DNA of 64,000 nt from Sphagnum magellanicum (GCA_021904315.1 CM038925.1:2501-66500); one strand, 5' to 3'; shown: positions 42,463 through 54,970, counted from the first letter of the stretch. Numbers and translations: made by a program. Notes: a model not told the origin generated them from the sequence alone.

Positions 42463-44539
42463 GTGGCTGGGGTTTCGGATCGTGGTTCCTTTGCTGGGAA
42501 CAGGAGGACGAGAACTAGGACGAGGAGGAGCAGTGGAGAGTGTTTTGGTTCTAGGAGTCTTGTGGGAAGTGTTTTGCGGGAATTGGAGACGGAAGAAGAT
42601 GGAAGATTGCGGGAAGATCGAGTGAGCTCTTCCGGAGAAGCGGCGGAATTGGCTTCTTCTTCTGCTTCTGTTGGCAGGTCGGAGGTTGCTGCTTCCGGGG
42701 AGAGTGCTTCCGGTGTCGTGTTAGGTTCCGTCGCGAATGGTGCAGCGCAGATCGGTGCTCTCTTTCATGAATTTGGCGGCGATGGCAGAGAAGCCGTCGG
42801 TGGAGGTGGAGGAGGAGGAGGAGGATTTCTCAGTGATGCCATGTCAAGACTTGTTCAAGAGGTAATTTTTCATAAGGAGATCTTGCTGCTTGCTGTTCTC
42901 CCTTGAAGAAAAACAAGAAGAGGAATTGAGCTGGAAAAGGGAAGAGAAAGCATGGAGAAAGAGGAAGAACAAGAACAAGAAATAACAAACAAATGTGCTG
43001 CCCTCATCACCGTTTCGTGCTCTCGATTCGTAGTCTGTTACAGATCTGTTCTATTGATCACAAATTGGAAAGAAAAATTTGGTAGGAGGAATGTAGATGA
43101 GCCAGAAGTTTTTTGAGCTTTTTTCTTGCTGTGTTTGATCCAGGACAGCAGCTCAAATGCAAGTCCTGCAGACAGATGGACAACACGATGCTTCATGGTT
43201 TAGGGTTTGAAGCTTGCAAAGAAAAATCTGGTAGCAGGGTTGTGGATGAGCCGGAAGTTTTAGAGCTTTTTTCTTGCTTTTTTTTTCAAGGATTGTAGTT
43301 CAAATGCAAGGTCCTGCAGACAGAGAGACAACAAGATGCTTCATGGTTTAGGGTTGAAGCTAAGCATGAAGAGAGACACAGCTCCCATAGCTCTAAGCTT
43401 GAAGGGACACAGGTTTAAAATCTGATCAAGCCCTTTCAGTCTGTGGAAACACGACTATTGTGCAGGAAGAGAAGATCAAAATCCATCATAAGGATGCAAA
43501 GAAGGATGGCAAGGATGATGAAAGCACGAGCATCACACAGATCCCTGTACTGAGGCAAAAATACATTGCAGTCTCAAAAGTGGAGTTGGTCTCCACGCTC
43601 TTGAGCTCTTGTCTGTCATCAAAAGAGGCATCAGTGCTGCTGGAGATTTTCTCATGTCTGGAATCTGTTCTCCCTGCTGAACATAAGAGCTTACTTGAGG
43701 AGCTTTGGATGGATTACTGCCTCGCACAATCATCACTCAAAGACAAGATGTCTTCTTCTTTTCCTTCTTCTTTAACATCTAAAGCAGCAGCAGCTTCTTC
43801 AGAAAATCATCAAAATGGGAAGGCTTCTGGCAAGCAGCAGTTGCGGCACTGGTGGCAGAGATTTGCAAGAAAGATCAGGGTTGTGAAACCACGAGCTTTG
43901 GGAGAGGAACTGCAAACTAGTACTGCTGGAAGGGAGGAGGAGGAGGATCAGCATGTGGCAACTGGGAATGGCAGTGCATTTGCCGAGTATTTGAGTGAGG
44001 AGCAAGTTACAGATGAAACTGCAGCTGAGCGTTTCCAGTGGCACTTCATGAGGATTCTTCGTCGAGCCAAATTTGAGGGACTTTCAGTGAGTGCTCACTG
44101 CAGCTTTAAATCAGATTATCTTCTCACCCTTCCCATAGATGTGGACTGGAAGAGTGCTGCATCTGCTGACGTTCTTCTCTTCCGACAAGGGTATGCGACT
44201 GAAAGGCAAGAGGGTTACCTCTTTGGTGCAAAGCTCGACGATCTTCAGTCTGTCTTTCTCCTCAAGATGTTCAATGGACTCATGGGCCCACTGTTCTGCG
44301 CAGGCCGCTGGTGTATCAAGAAATGGGAATCGCTCGAAGAAGACAAAGAGGGACGTGCCTTAACTGAATGAATTGAGCGTTGGCTCGAGGAGCCATTGCA
44401 ACCAGGTGCCAATCAATCTGTAAAACCTGACAATTCCTTGGATTTGGACTGGGTAGATCATGTGATCGTAGACTATGGACAAGAACCTGTAGAACCAGAA
44501 TGCCTCTTGCTTGTGTTTTACGAACCTCAGCTGCAATGA
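42463..44539 (+). pseudogene. DUF3754-like gene with a single in-frame stop
   Basis: Exon 1 (to 42861) is Ser/Gly/Glu-rich with a run of eight or nine Gly (plastid-type N-terminus possible) and ends MSRLVQE. Exon 2 (from 43466, acceptor TTGTGCAG) joins in frame and carries IPVLRQKYIAVSKVELV, then RFQWHFMRILRRAKFEGLSV and DVLLFRQGYATERQEGYLFG, a pattern I associate with plant DUF3754 proteins, whose function is not known. A TGA at 44369-44371 interrupts the frame. The same frame then runs 55 more codons (IERWLEEPLQPG to VFYEPQLQ) to a second TGA at 44537-44539, so the first stop looks recent or readable. I find no ATG for exon 1 near 42463; 42463 is a GTG and the true start is upstream or lost. 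Confidence 0.6.
43069..43365. repeat. ~148-bp tandem duplication in the DUF3754-like intron
   Basis: Two units, starting near 43069 and 43217, share GATGAGCC(A/G)GAAGTTTT, CTTTTTTCTTGCT, TCAAATGCAAG, TCCTGCAGACAGA and TGCTTCATGGTTTAGGGTT. The duplication is confined to the intron between 42861 and 43466. Confidence 0.75.
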
Positions 44540-45897
44540 AGGTTACGGAGCTGACATGCTTGCATTTGTTGCATCATTTGCTGCTGCTGCTGCCACAATC
44601 ATCCTCTGTTGCTGCTGTTTCAGAGAGGTTTGATTCTTTGTACGGAGGATGTGGAGCTTCTTCTGCTGCTCTTCCTTCTCTGCAGCTGCAAGAAGCCTGA
44701 TGGAAACTGTGAGAGTTTTTCCATGGCAGTTTGGTGGTAACCCATGGCAGAAGTAGTACCAGGAAGCTTTGCAGCTGTCATTGCCATAGCCATCTCTCCC
44801 CCTGAGGAAAAAAAGGCTTTTCAACCCAGAAACAAAAACAACCAAAACACACAAAACCCAATCCGCAAAAAAACCAAAACAAAGAAAACCCAATCAATTA
44901 ATTCTCTGCAAAACCCAGTTCAGAGAGAATGGGGAAAAAAAAACCCAATCCACAATGGGAGAATAAAGGATTCCTGTGGGCAAGAACCAAATGGGTTTGT
45001 GGGTTTTGTTACAGAAGGTTTTGAGAAGAATTTTCTTGAAGCATCACAGAAGAAAAGAGAGAATTGTGATGCTGCTTCTTGTTTTTTTTTGGTGGTTGTT
45101 GCTGGCAAATGATCTGAACCACAGACACAAGAATAGGGGAACGTTATTGCCCATCCATCCAAGATCACATACATGATCTTCATCATCATCATCATCATCA
45201 TCAGATAAGATAGGAACAGAATCTGTAACACAACATAATGGCTTTTTCATCCACCAATGGGGCTTTTTCATCCCACCAACAAAAGGTTCCCTTACTGCAA
45301 TGGACCTTTTTCATCCACTAACAAGGGTCTCGCAGCCGTTGACACCCGAAGCCAAGTTCAATGGCAGAAGGCTGGCAAGGCTTATTTTCCACCTGTACAC
45401 CATTGGGTTTGAACCCAGAACCTCCCTTTTGAAGTCCCAGGGTCCCAGCAGTAAATTTCTGGAGCAAAATTCTCCGCTCTCTTTTTTTCCTTTTCAGCCG
45501 TTTTTGAGATTTGCTTTGTTGTGGATTTTTCCTTGTGAAATGTCAAATGAGAATCGATTGTGATTTATTGAATGAAACGTTGAATCTTTTGTGTAACTTT
45601 ATTTCTTCTCAGGAAATGGGTATGACTCTGATCATCTTTGTGGATACTTTCAAATTTTGGATCTTTTCCTACACAAACATGTGGTACATAGTGCATAAGC
45701 TGCTCAAATGGCGAATCCTGCAGTAATTCACTCACCGATATACACAATAAGCATCTGTCCGAGAAAACATGCACAAGAAAAATCCTGGAAGTGAAGCTTA
45801 TGTATGTACACATTATTATCTATGAAAATGCAGAGAAATCTCCACAACAACAAACAATATACACAATGTAGCTTCATTTGCTTCCGCCTACAGTGGA
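44540..45897. other. No recognised gene
   Basis: Frames at 44500-44700, 44744-45112 and 45300-45563 show low-complexity Leu/Ser or Lys/Thr-rich translations with no family. A (CAT)n tract lies at 45178-45200, and a TTTTTCATCCAC(C/T)AA phrase is repeated near 45244, 45265 and 45308. Some of this may be the 3' region of the DUF3754-like gene. Confidence 0.35.
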
Positions 45898-47285
45898 TCA
45901 GAACCCATTTCTAGCCGACTTTTTCTTTGCTGTTTTTGCTGTGCTACTACCCTTTTCTGAGTTTCTGGACACAGTGGGGCAGCTTTTGTTGTTGGGCTTG
46001 ACATTTCCATTGTCTGCTTTCCTTTTTTCGGGCTTGAGCTTTCCTTGATTGCTGCCACATTTTTCGGCTTCGCAGGTGTCTTTGCAGGACTTCTTGTTGT
46101 TGTTGTCTCTTCCTTTGTCAGTGCTACTGTTCGTCCACCTGCACAATCTCAAAAACCCACATGCCAAAAATGTGTGAGCAATACACCCTAAACCCTAAAC
46201 CCTTCAACAATGAAGCATGAGGATTTTCACCTCAGATCTAAACCCTAGAAAACAACAAGTCTCAACTTGAGACTCTCTCTTTCACTCACTCTCGTGCTCT
46301 AAACCCTAAACCTTCTCACTCTTTCATTCTGTGTCATCATTTCATTCCGAATTTTGACGAGATCTAAACCGACCTGTGAAATCCTTGGCCAGTGTTTGGA
46401 CATGTGCTTGATCTTTGACCTAGAGGTGATCTCATACTGGCATCACCTCCATCGGGCTCATCCACCAGTTCTTCTCCAGGAAACATTTGATGTGACACTA
46501 TGCCGGTTGTTTACCCTGGAATCGAGGATTGTCCACCATTGTCGCAATCCACACATTTACCCCAACACCACCACAAAACACCACTCATGATTTTTGCTAG
46601 AGCTCACCCTCAACCCTAAACCCTAAACCCTAAGCAAGGGAATCCATGAAAGAAAATAATTCATGTCACACACTATTTGCTCTCCATCAAATCCACGCTC
46701 TTGATTTTGCTAGAGCTCACCCTAAACCCTACCTCTAAATCATAAGCAAGAGAATCAATGCAAGAAAAAATCTATGTCACACCCTGTTATTCTCCATCAA
46801 ATCCACAACTGAGAGTAAAACTTGCGGATCATCATGATCGAGCGTACTCCCATGCATACATATCTGCATTCAGGGTTTTAGGGTTTAGGGTCTAGAGCCC
46901 GCTAGAAAAGATTCAAGCGTACCCCTCCTTTTCCCGATCTTTTTGTTGCAGCTCTTGCAGATGGATCATGAGCGTTTGGCATTTTCAATTCATATTCGCC
47001 GGTGCCTTTGTCGCGATCTCAATCTCCAGCTGCATCATCTTCTTTAGTGTTTTCTTCTTCCTTGTCAGGTGTCTCATTCACCACATGCTCCAGTGTAGCT
47101 TCACCATCCGAGCAACGGAATTCCATTTGTTGTTGATCAAGACCAAAGCCGTCATACCAAGACCAGAGTATCAAGACCAGAGTGGGAATTACCAGGAGAA
47201 ATGGGCTTAGGGTTACATAGGATTTGTGGGCATTGGCAGTGCCATGTGATGTCGAGATTTAATGAAGGATCATGACGTGGCTTAC
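45898..47285 (-). pseudogene. Minus-strand exon-like segments downstream of the PARP1 relic
   Basis: Several minus-strand segments look exonic. About 46920-47180 encodes MEFRCSDGEATLEHVVNETP and an acidic run with one TGA before DRDKGTGEYELK. About 46376-46510 encodes MFPGEELVDEPDGGDASMRS and on to TGQGFH. 45898-46136, after a TGTGCAG acceptor, encodes a Lys/Ser-rich tail ending KKKSARNGF with a stop. I cannot match them to known PARP1 domains. They could be a diverged linker of that gene or another captured gene. Telomere-like CCCTAAA tracts at 46188-46201, 46295-46310 and 46600-46632 lie among them. Confidence 0.35.
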
Positions 47286-48207
47286 CATCAACATACTTGC
47301 AGAGGTTTTGAAGGTCCCCAACACGAAGATCGCTCAATCCTTCCACATCATCCAACCTGGAGACAACAGCAGCATTACACATTTTACTCCGAAATTTTGT
47401 CCTTGATGATCCCTGATGACCAACAACATTTCTATCACAGAAAAATATTCTATCATGAAAGATCGATCCTTCATGATCAAGCATCATTTCAGTCCAGTTT
47501 GTATGTGCGAATCCTTCAATGTTAGCAGTGAAGAAACTTTTTTAGGCCTGAAAGATCGAGTCCCCTATCCTGCTGCATGTTTCTATTGTGAAGGGTTCAG
47601 GGTAACCCTTTTTTAAGGGTACCCGAATGGGACTTACGACTTGATTTTGCCACCTTCATTGAAGACGCAACTTGCGTGATTCCACACCTGCCAGACAAAA
47701 AATCAAACTCCATTAGCATATCGCATTCCAGTGAGCTTCCTAATGCATTAATTTCCAGTCACAAAAAATTGCAATCGCATTCCAGTGAGCTTCTGAATGC
47801 ATTTTCAGTCACTTCTGAATTTGCAATCACATCCGGTGAACTTTCTAATGCATGTCAGTCACAAATTGCAAGCACCCACTTGCCCTAATTACACATAGAT
47901 TACAAATTAAAAAGTAAATTAGGGTATAGTTACAAATCCTTGAAAAGCAAAGCACCTTGGGATTGAAAATGCATGAAATTAATTGTTGGATCTAATTTTT
48001 TGGGCAAGCAGAAAGAAAGAAAATTCTACTTACAGGCATGAAACCTGCCAATTGATGGGCTTTTTGCATGTGTCCAAGGCAGAAGGTGTCTTTGGAGATG
48101 GGTTTAGAGCAAGCTCTGCAATGAGACTGAGCTGATTTCGCATACTCTGCTTTTCATGGCTAAGGATCAACAACAGCTGCACCAGTACTAGTGCTATCAT
48201 CTGCCAT
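47286..48207 (-). pseudogene. PARP1 N-terminus (zinc finger I) relic, three exons
   Basis: PARP1 binds DNA breaks through N-terminal PARP-type zinc fingers. Exon 1 (48034-48207) starts with an ATG and encodes KAEYAKSAQSHCRACSKPIS, then FCLGHMQKA and GFMP. Exon 2 (47638-47687) encodes VWNHASCVFNEGGKIKS. Exon 3 (47286-47356) encodes LDDVEGLSDLRVGDLQNLCK followed by YVDG. The phases (0, then 2) join perfectly and the C-x2-C / H-x2-C zinc ligands are intact. Two stops in exon 1, TAG (+ strand 48160-48162) and TGA (48154-48156), sit in the segment before KAEYAKS, where relatives have a basic residue or Pro and then Trp. No second or third finger, WGR or catalytic domain is seen. Truncated and dead. 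Confidence 0.75.
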
Positions 48208-48914
48208 TTTGCTGAGAAAACAAAAAATTCTCCCCTCCACAAACCCACCGAAAAACAACCAAAAAAAAGGTTGCACCGGCAAAAAATATTTACAGTACTA
48301 AAACCCACTAACCCAATGAACAACAAATCAACAAGAATTAGGGAATCAATACAAATTAACAAACAGCAAAGCAAACAAAAAAAGACACTTACTTAGATTG
48401 AGCAAAACAAAAGTACACTTTAACTTAGATTGATCAAAAAAACTCCAGATCAATTTCAAAGCTAAAAAGAGTGAGATTTAAATGAGAAGAGATTTCGGTG
48501 GGTGGAAAATTTGTTTGGGTTTGTATGAAGAAGATGAATTAATTATGAGTGGAAAAATGAATTATATTGTGGTTTTTATTATGGGTATGCTAAGAGAAGA
48601 GGGGGAATGTGGATGAATGTCGGATGAAGGTGGATGAATGTAGGATGAGTGTTGGATGAATGTGTATGAATGGTGATTTTGAGAGAGCATGTGGCAGCTG
48701 GTGGAAGTGACATGTAAGAAATTTATAAATTTGTAAAAATTTGTTGTACGGGAGTGCTGATAATGCAAATTTTCCTTTATTTAGTTTTCCCAACCCATTG
48801 TAACAACTCATCCCAAGAAATTGGGGGTGTTGATCAAAATGGACCCATGCCAAATGAAATTAGGGTTGATACTTGTCACTTTGTAATTTGAATTTCATAG
48901 TAGATAAATAACTA
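48208..48914. other. No recognised gene
   Basis: This is the region upstream of the PARP1 relic. A GGATGAATG(T/G)xGGATGA word is repeated five times at 48608-48670. Frames on the minus strand (48562-48853) read through that repeat. No gene can be supported. Confidence 0.4.
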
Positions 48915-49465
48915 ATAACCATTGTTGGCCGGTTATTGAGTTTTGACCCGGTTATCAACCCAGGTATTATGTATAACCTACCTATAGATTCTTTGATTTT
49001 TGGGATACCCCACTAATACCTATCGATAACTCACGGTATTGAATTTTCAAATTTTTTATAACCTACCCAGATGATCCAGTTATCTAATTTTTTTTAAAAA
49101 CATTTTACAATTAATAACCTACCAAGATGACCTAGTTATCATCTGGGTAGGCTATTAATCCTAAAATATTTTTTCAATTAGAAAAATAAAATTATTGAAA
49201 AATCAAATAACAAATCAAATCTTTAATTCCACTAAATCTACAACTAGGTAATAACCGACCGGATAACCAATGGTTATCAACTGGGTATTTGATAACCTAC
49301 CCTTATGCAATGGTATTGCTAAATAATTGTGATATTGATACCCTACCTGGCACTCAAATTTTGATACTGATATTGTTAACCTACCCAACACTCAATTTTT
49401 TTTGAAAAAAATAACTTACCTAGCTCTGGTTCTCAAAAAAGATCAAGAACTTGCCAACACCGGTA
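48915..49465. mobile_element. MITE family T (TGTTGGC ends), copy 1
   Basis: The left end CCATTGTTGGCCGGTTATTG is matched by the complement of the right end, CCGGTGTTGGCAAGTTCTTG. The interior is rich in GGTTAT and ATAACCTACC on both strands. A second copy, at 57865-58322, shares the end sequence and the adjacent TTGAGTTTTGAC. It has no coding capacity. Confidence 0.65.
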
Positions 49466-51284
49466 GCAACCTCAGGCCAAAAACCTAATGTATTTCTAGG
49501 GTGGGTTACATCAGGATATAATTAGGTTTTAACACAAAGAGCCCAAGGCAGAGGGTGTGAGATTGTACCATCCCTAGGGTGCAGGATATCAGCCCAAATT
49601 CATTTGGCCACACAACAGGGGACTCTATTTTTCTTTCTTTGATGGATCGGTGTAAAAATTAATGAATGGTTTTGAAGTGAGTGTGCATAGAAACATTAGA
49701 GTTTTCCTTAAAGTCATGCCATGTTGGGCATGACTTTCAGCTCCCATTTGGTGTTTCATGCCCTCTTGGTTGTTGTCCACAAAGTGTTACAATAAGGTAC
49801 CAAAATTTGAAAACTTAGCATCAACTCCCTTCCAACAACATTTAATGGACATACTTTGAAATAATTGTGTAACAATAAGCATAGCAGCATGGGAAAAAAA
49901 CAAGATGAAATTGAGATTATCACCAATTTTGGTTGTAGTCTCAGTTACACCATGTCTTTTCTTAATGTTAAAATTAATGTATTCTTTGACTTTATTTTTT
50001 TCTCATCTTAGCCCCTAACTGACCAAACACAAGGTATAGACCTTGTGTTTCCTAGACTTTACGGATTTCTCTATTGTGTAATAAAAATTCCATGTCCTTT
50101 CTTATGCAATATGTTTTCTTTGAGAAGTTTTTGGTACTTCTATTAGTGTCCATGGTTTTACAACTGTTTTATCTGTGCTTGTCACTCAATGCTTATGATG
50201 ATGTTGACTTACAACTTGCTAGCTTTGATCATAGACCCTAAACAAATTATCCTGTCGATCATTTTTTTATTTTGCTTATTTCATGTGAAGCATGTGAAGA
50301 ATTTTGAATAATCCTTATGGTAATCATAACCATCCTATAATCATCCATATTTATTTATTCTAGTAAGTTTGAAACTTTCAACTCTCCAAACCACTACATT
50401 AAAAAATCTTCACATGTTTGTCCCAAACACAATTTGGAAAAACATGATAAGTTACAAGTTCTTAGCTTTGGTTCAATCATGTAGTTTAACAAGATTGAAT
50501 GACAAGTTTATATATTATTGTTAAGGATGTCATTGTATTTAGATTGATTTAAATGAACATTCCAATCTAAAAGATGATATTAATTATCAGGGCATTTATA
50601 ATTTTCTTGTTCACCATTTTCAAGACATAAATATGAAATAACTTAAGTGTGTGTTTCAAGGAGAGTGTTAAAACTTAAAAGGCTAAAGATCCTAAGGTTT
50701 CAATCTACAAAATGTGAAATTATACCCATGGATATGATGTTACTATTTGGATTAAAGATCTTTTCAAACTTAGAAACATTTCACCTTCCATTGGCATGTT
50801 GATGTATTTTTTAATACAAGTTAGACAAAAAGATTGCAATGCGTTCTATAATCCACTTAGTAGGATTACATGGATGTTTTGTATAATTTGCTAGTTCAGA
50901 TTATAATTCATTAATTTTTGTGGAAGTCTTCATTCAAGTTTTGTAATTTGTGGCAATGTACAATCCATTGTTCGAGTGATAGGTCAAGTGATTTCAAAAT
51001 ATTTCAAAGCACGATCCTTGTTGGTGATGTTCAATGATATATAAACTTTCAAAACATGACATGAAAGCAATCCTCTATCTCACTATTAATGCACTAAAAA
51101 TTATCATAATGTGCAAGAACCTCTCACTCAATCTAGCTTTATTTGAAGTTTGTTCCTTGTTCTAAACTCATTGGGCATTTCATACAATTATCGACAAGGT
51201 GCATGCAAAAACTAGAGTCAAGAGGTGAATTATTGTGTTGTAGTTTGTCACATCAACTCACACTTGATCTTGTCTTATTACAAG
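49466..51284. other. AT-rich region without a gene
   Basis: I see no frame longer than about 60 codons, no known repeat family member and no RNA gene signal. The composition is uniform and AT-rich. It may be old, decayed transposon DNA. Confidence 0.5.
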
Positions 51285-52070
51285 GGGGCGGGGGGTCACT
51301 CCTTTTTTAATTTAAAAAATATGTGAGTAAAAGTATAGGGTCCCTTATAGTAGTTGTTATGTAAAAATTATAAATTAATTAGGTATAATAGAGTTATGTT
51401 TATTCTCAAATTCAACATATAATTCATATAGGGTCTATATAAATCTTAAGTAATAGAAATTTTGTAAATATAATATAACATACTTATTTTAAAATTTAAG
51501 TATTAGTTGTTAGTAGTTTGAATTAGCAAATGAGTTTCAAAAGCTATGGGGCAGTGCCTGGTTCTTGTGTGTTACATATATGTGACATTCTGTCATAACT
51601 TCATCAGTAAGAGGTTGATCTTATTTTGATCTAAAGATGTTGGCTTTAATTTGCTTACTAATGTGGACAATGTTGATTTTTTCTCATGACACTTATTGAA
51701 TTTAGGAGAGTATGTTGAGCATGTTTTGATGATGTTGCAGGCTCCACATCTCCAAAGCTTCACTAGATGTATCTCATCATTAACATGGATTTTGTTGCAT
51801 AGTTCATGACATTGATTAGATTTTAGTGTTGAACTGAAGTGCCGTAGTTTGCCTTTTGTGAAATTCAATTCAACTAAAACTAAAAATTGTAACTAATATA
51901 TGGTACCAAAATTTGACTGGAGCATCAAATTTTAATTAAGTTTAGGGTGACCTAAATGAATGACTATTAGAAATTTAGGTAATAATAGGGTGGGGAAAAT
52001 GGAAGGCCTCTCACATAATACCTCTCAAACAATCCTCTGTTTGACTCAGTCAGTGTGAAATTTTAACCTG
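51285..52070 (-). repeat. Dispersed repeat copy 2 with relic peptide
   Basis: This is the reverse-complement partner of 30400-31530, lacking the 404-bp insertion. The relic frame (51593-51868, - strand) begins MNFTKGKLRHFSSTLKSN, like copy 1, and continues with no known domain. The two copies allow an alignment of the family. Confidence 0.6.
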
Positions 52071-53819
52071 TAACGACCTCCCTGGGCTTATTTAGCATAC
52101 ATCATTGATACTTTTGAGAGCATCGTTATCATTATTAGAAATTCAAAAAATAATAATTGACTCTCGTCTTATGTTTTTGAAACTGAAATCTACATGGTGG
52201 TTCACTAATAAGGTTTGGTTCACAATGCTACCATTTGGAAAGAATAAGTTGGATTCACTAACAAAGCAGTTCCCATAATTTGTCAAAAGAGTTTTTGTTT
52301 AGACGCAAAGGGTCTGTCTTTAGGCCTTTCCCAGCATAAAGCACTGCAAAAAAAATTAATTTCATCTTGTTACTTTTTTACCATCTTTACGGCTTCTTTT
52401 GGCTTTTACAGCTCTGCCCATAAAGCAGCAATGTTCATCATGGTTGTGTCATCATGGTTTTACTTCTTCCATTGATGTTGAGTTCCATTATGCCATGTCA
52501 TTTTTTGTGAGACTTGCCTTTGAGCCTTGTTGATTTAGTTTTTTCAATACTTGCACTTTCAGTGAGCTTGAACTCCAATCTTCAATGACCCTCTTTTCTT
52601 TTCTTTTTGCATTTAAATTGAATTTCAAAATTTTGGCCATACTTTTGAAATAAAAGGTTATATCTGAATTATTTTAAATTTCTTGATGTACGCACAAAGC
52701 AAAAGAAATCATAAAAAATTATTCATTTTTAAAAGAAATTTGGGTAAAGTGAAAGAAAAAGAGAATTGAAAAAGAAAAGAAAAAAGATAAAGAAAACAAT
52801 GTGAAAAAAATAGAAATGAAAAATATTGTTAAAAATGGGACTGCTAATAATAACTTTTGAGGGTTTGTAAGTTACTCTACTAGCCTATCTAATAACTTCC
52901 AGAGTTCAGAATTTTTTTTTTGCAATCTTTTGGCCTAGGAGGGGTAACCAAAATACAAAGGAAAAAATTCCGCATTTCTTTACGTTAATCAAATCGGGCA
53001 TGAAATGGGAGTTAGACATATAGGAATCATGCAATTGTAGTTGTTCATGTGATCATGGGATGCAACATATGGGGCACCTCAATCCAAAGCCATATTTTGA
53101 AAATGCGAAACATTTCAAGATTTTGAACACAACACAGTTGAAGTTTTCACATTATGCAATTCCTCTCAAAAGATTTTTTTTGTACTTGTCCTTTTTTCAT
53201 CTAAAATTCTAATGTTTTTTTTGTTTGGAAAATTACTTTAATGTCATAAAATGTGAAGAGAAGCTTATTAACAATATTGTAATACGAAGGATCATTTTTG
53301 AAAAACCCAGATTGCATCAATGTCCTTGAAGTTTGAGGCTTGACTTTTGTGGGCAAACTCAACAAGTTTTCCAAATTTTTATTTCAAAATAGTACTGCTG
53401 TACAGGTAGGCAGGTTCGGCGCTTTTGTGCCCAATCTTTACTTTTAAATGTTTTGATTGTCAAAAGACAAAAACTCATAAAAGTTGGATTCTCCTTCTTT
53501 AATGTCACTCAGTTTTGAATTCTTAATTTCCCAAAAGAGTGGAATTTTTTTCTAGTAATTAACTTATCCCAAACCTGTTTGTCTACTATGGTACTCTTGA
53601 GCAATATTTTCTAGAAATAACTCCCTCTTTAATCATTGATTTTAGTTTACTTTTGTTTTCCTTTTAAGATAACAAATTGAGATAAAGTTTGGCAGAGAAT
53701 AGTAATGAGAAATTTTTAAATAATTATGCACAAATGTCTACGACCAATGGAGGGAAAAAAAAACCGTATTGAACCAATGCATTCAAGTTCCTGATCTCAT
53801 AAAGCCTGAGAGGGGGAGC
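52071..53819. other. AT-rich region without a gene
   Basis: I see no supported gene, RNA or structured repeat. There is an A/G-rich patch (AAAGAAAAAGAGAATTGAAA and similar) near 52740-52810. From about 53380 short words (TTTTGTGCC, GTCAAAAGACAAAAACTCAT) look like decayed element DNA. Confidence 0.45.
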
Positions 53820-54130
53820 TTAACCAAAATTTGGGCCTCCCCTCAGCTAACAACTTAGGGGTCAACTTGACGAGAAAAAACAGGGGATGCGAAAGATACA
53901 AAGAGATTTTTCGGAAAAATTGAGCCCAAGTCGCCACATCACGTGAGGGGAAAAAAAAGAAAGGGAAGGATGAAATCCCCAAATTTAACTTAGATAATAA
54001 GCTCCAACAAGTTGCTAATTTTTATAGGGGGAGTCCCAACTTTTTCGCCTTCCCTCTTTTCTTGCCTCTCACCAAATTTGGCTATGTGGAAGATCGCCAA
54101 CCCACCTACATCCTTCCATAGAATTTGAAA
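53820..54130. repeat. Single-arm relative of the 41.1-kb fold-back
   Basis: Landmarks in order are TTTTTCGGAAAAATTGAGCC, CAAGTCGCCACAT, CTAGATAATAAGCTCC-like sequence, CTTCCCTCTTTTCTTGCCTC, ACCAAATTTGGCTA and GATCGCCAACCCACCTAC. They match one arm of 41.1-41.8 kb at perhaps three quarters identity by eye. The second arm is missing. Confidence 0.6.
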
Positions 54131-54629
54131 AAAAAACAAACAAACCCATAGCCACAATAAGTGTTTTCTTTTGTGAAAATCCTTGGCCACTTCAACATTA
54201 ATTATATTATTATTTTCTGAAGTGTTGAAAATTTCAGAAAACAATTTCTTGTTTCCAAAGATTTTTCTTTTGTGAAGGAAATTTATTGATACTGCAACAA
54301 ATTTCTATTTTTCGAAACAAGTATTTCAACTTTGTAGGGTTGCAAAATGTGGTAAAAAATTGTGTGGTCATTTTGCAACAACTTGACAATATACAAGCTG
54401 TCAACTTGTGAACTTGACAATATCAACTTGATACCAAAAGCTTTGGAGTGTAGACCACCTTGTGGCCTCTACTTTCCTTCTTTTTTTCAACATTGAAATC
54501 AACAAAGCTTTTTTCTTGAATTTGTAATATTACCTATAGCCTAAGATGTTTGCTTTTTGTATCCGCTTGTTGACTAGAATTCAGTCGCATGCATGCACAT
54601 TTGTATGGAACCATCATCAAAAAAAAAAA

Positions 54630-54970
54630 TTTTAACACCCTCCAATACTTTCGGTTTTTCTACAATATCATCCAATGGGTATCATCCAATACTACTTTCA
54701 TTTTCCCATAATACCATCCAATAGGTATCATCATGGGAAAAAGAATAATAAATAAATAAATACACTGAGCATCCTTTATCCTGGTAGAGCCTCATGAGGC
54801 CTTGGGCTATTTTACACTAGCCATTTATTTTTTAAATGCCCTCCAATATTTTTTATTTTTCTACTTTATCATCCAATGGGTATCATCCAATATGTTTGTT
54901 TTCCCATGATACCATCTAATGGGTATTGTGGGAAGACAACAAAATTGAATGCCCGTATCATGGGAAAAAG
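54630..54970. repeat. Two tandem units with CCAATGGGTATCATCCAAT
   Basis: Two copies, about 54635-54750 and 54838-54970, share CCCTCCAATA(C/T)TTT, CATCCAATGGGTATCATCCA and CCCAT(A/G)ATACCATC. Inside each, CCCATGATACC and GGTATCATxATGGG form short palindromes. Similar palindromic motifs sit at 6244-6290. From 54971 to 56160 the DNA is AT-rich and I see no gene. Confidence 0.55.

Noticed and set aside
45395-45440. tRNA-like or SINE B-box (GGTTTGAACCC)
   Set aside because: The motif is a short self-complementary word. I could not find an A-box or an acceptor stem at the right spacing on either strand.
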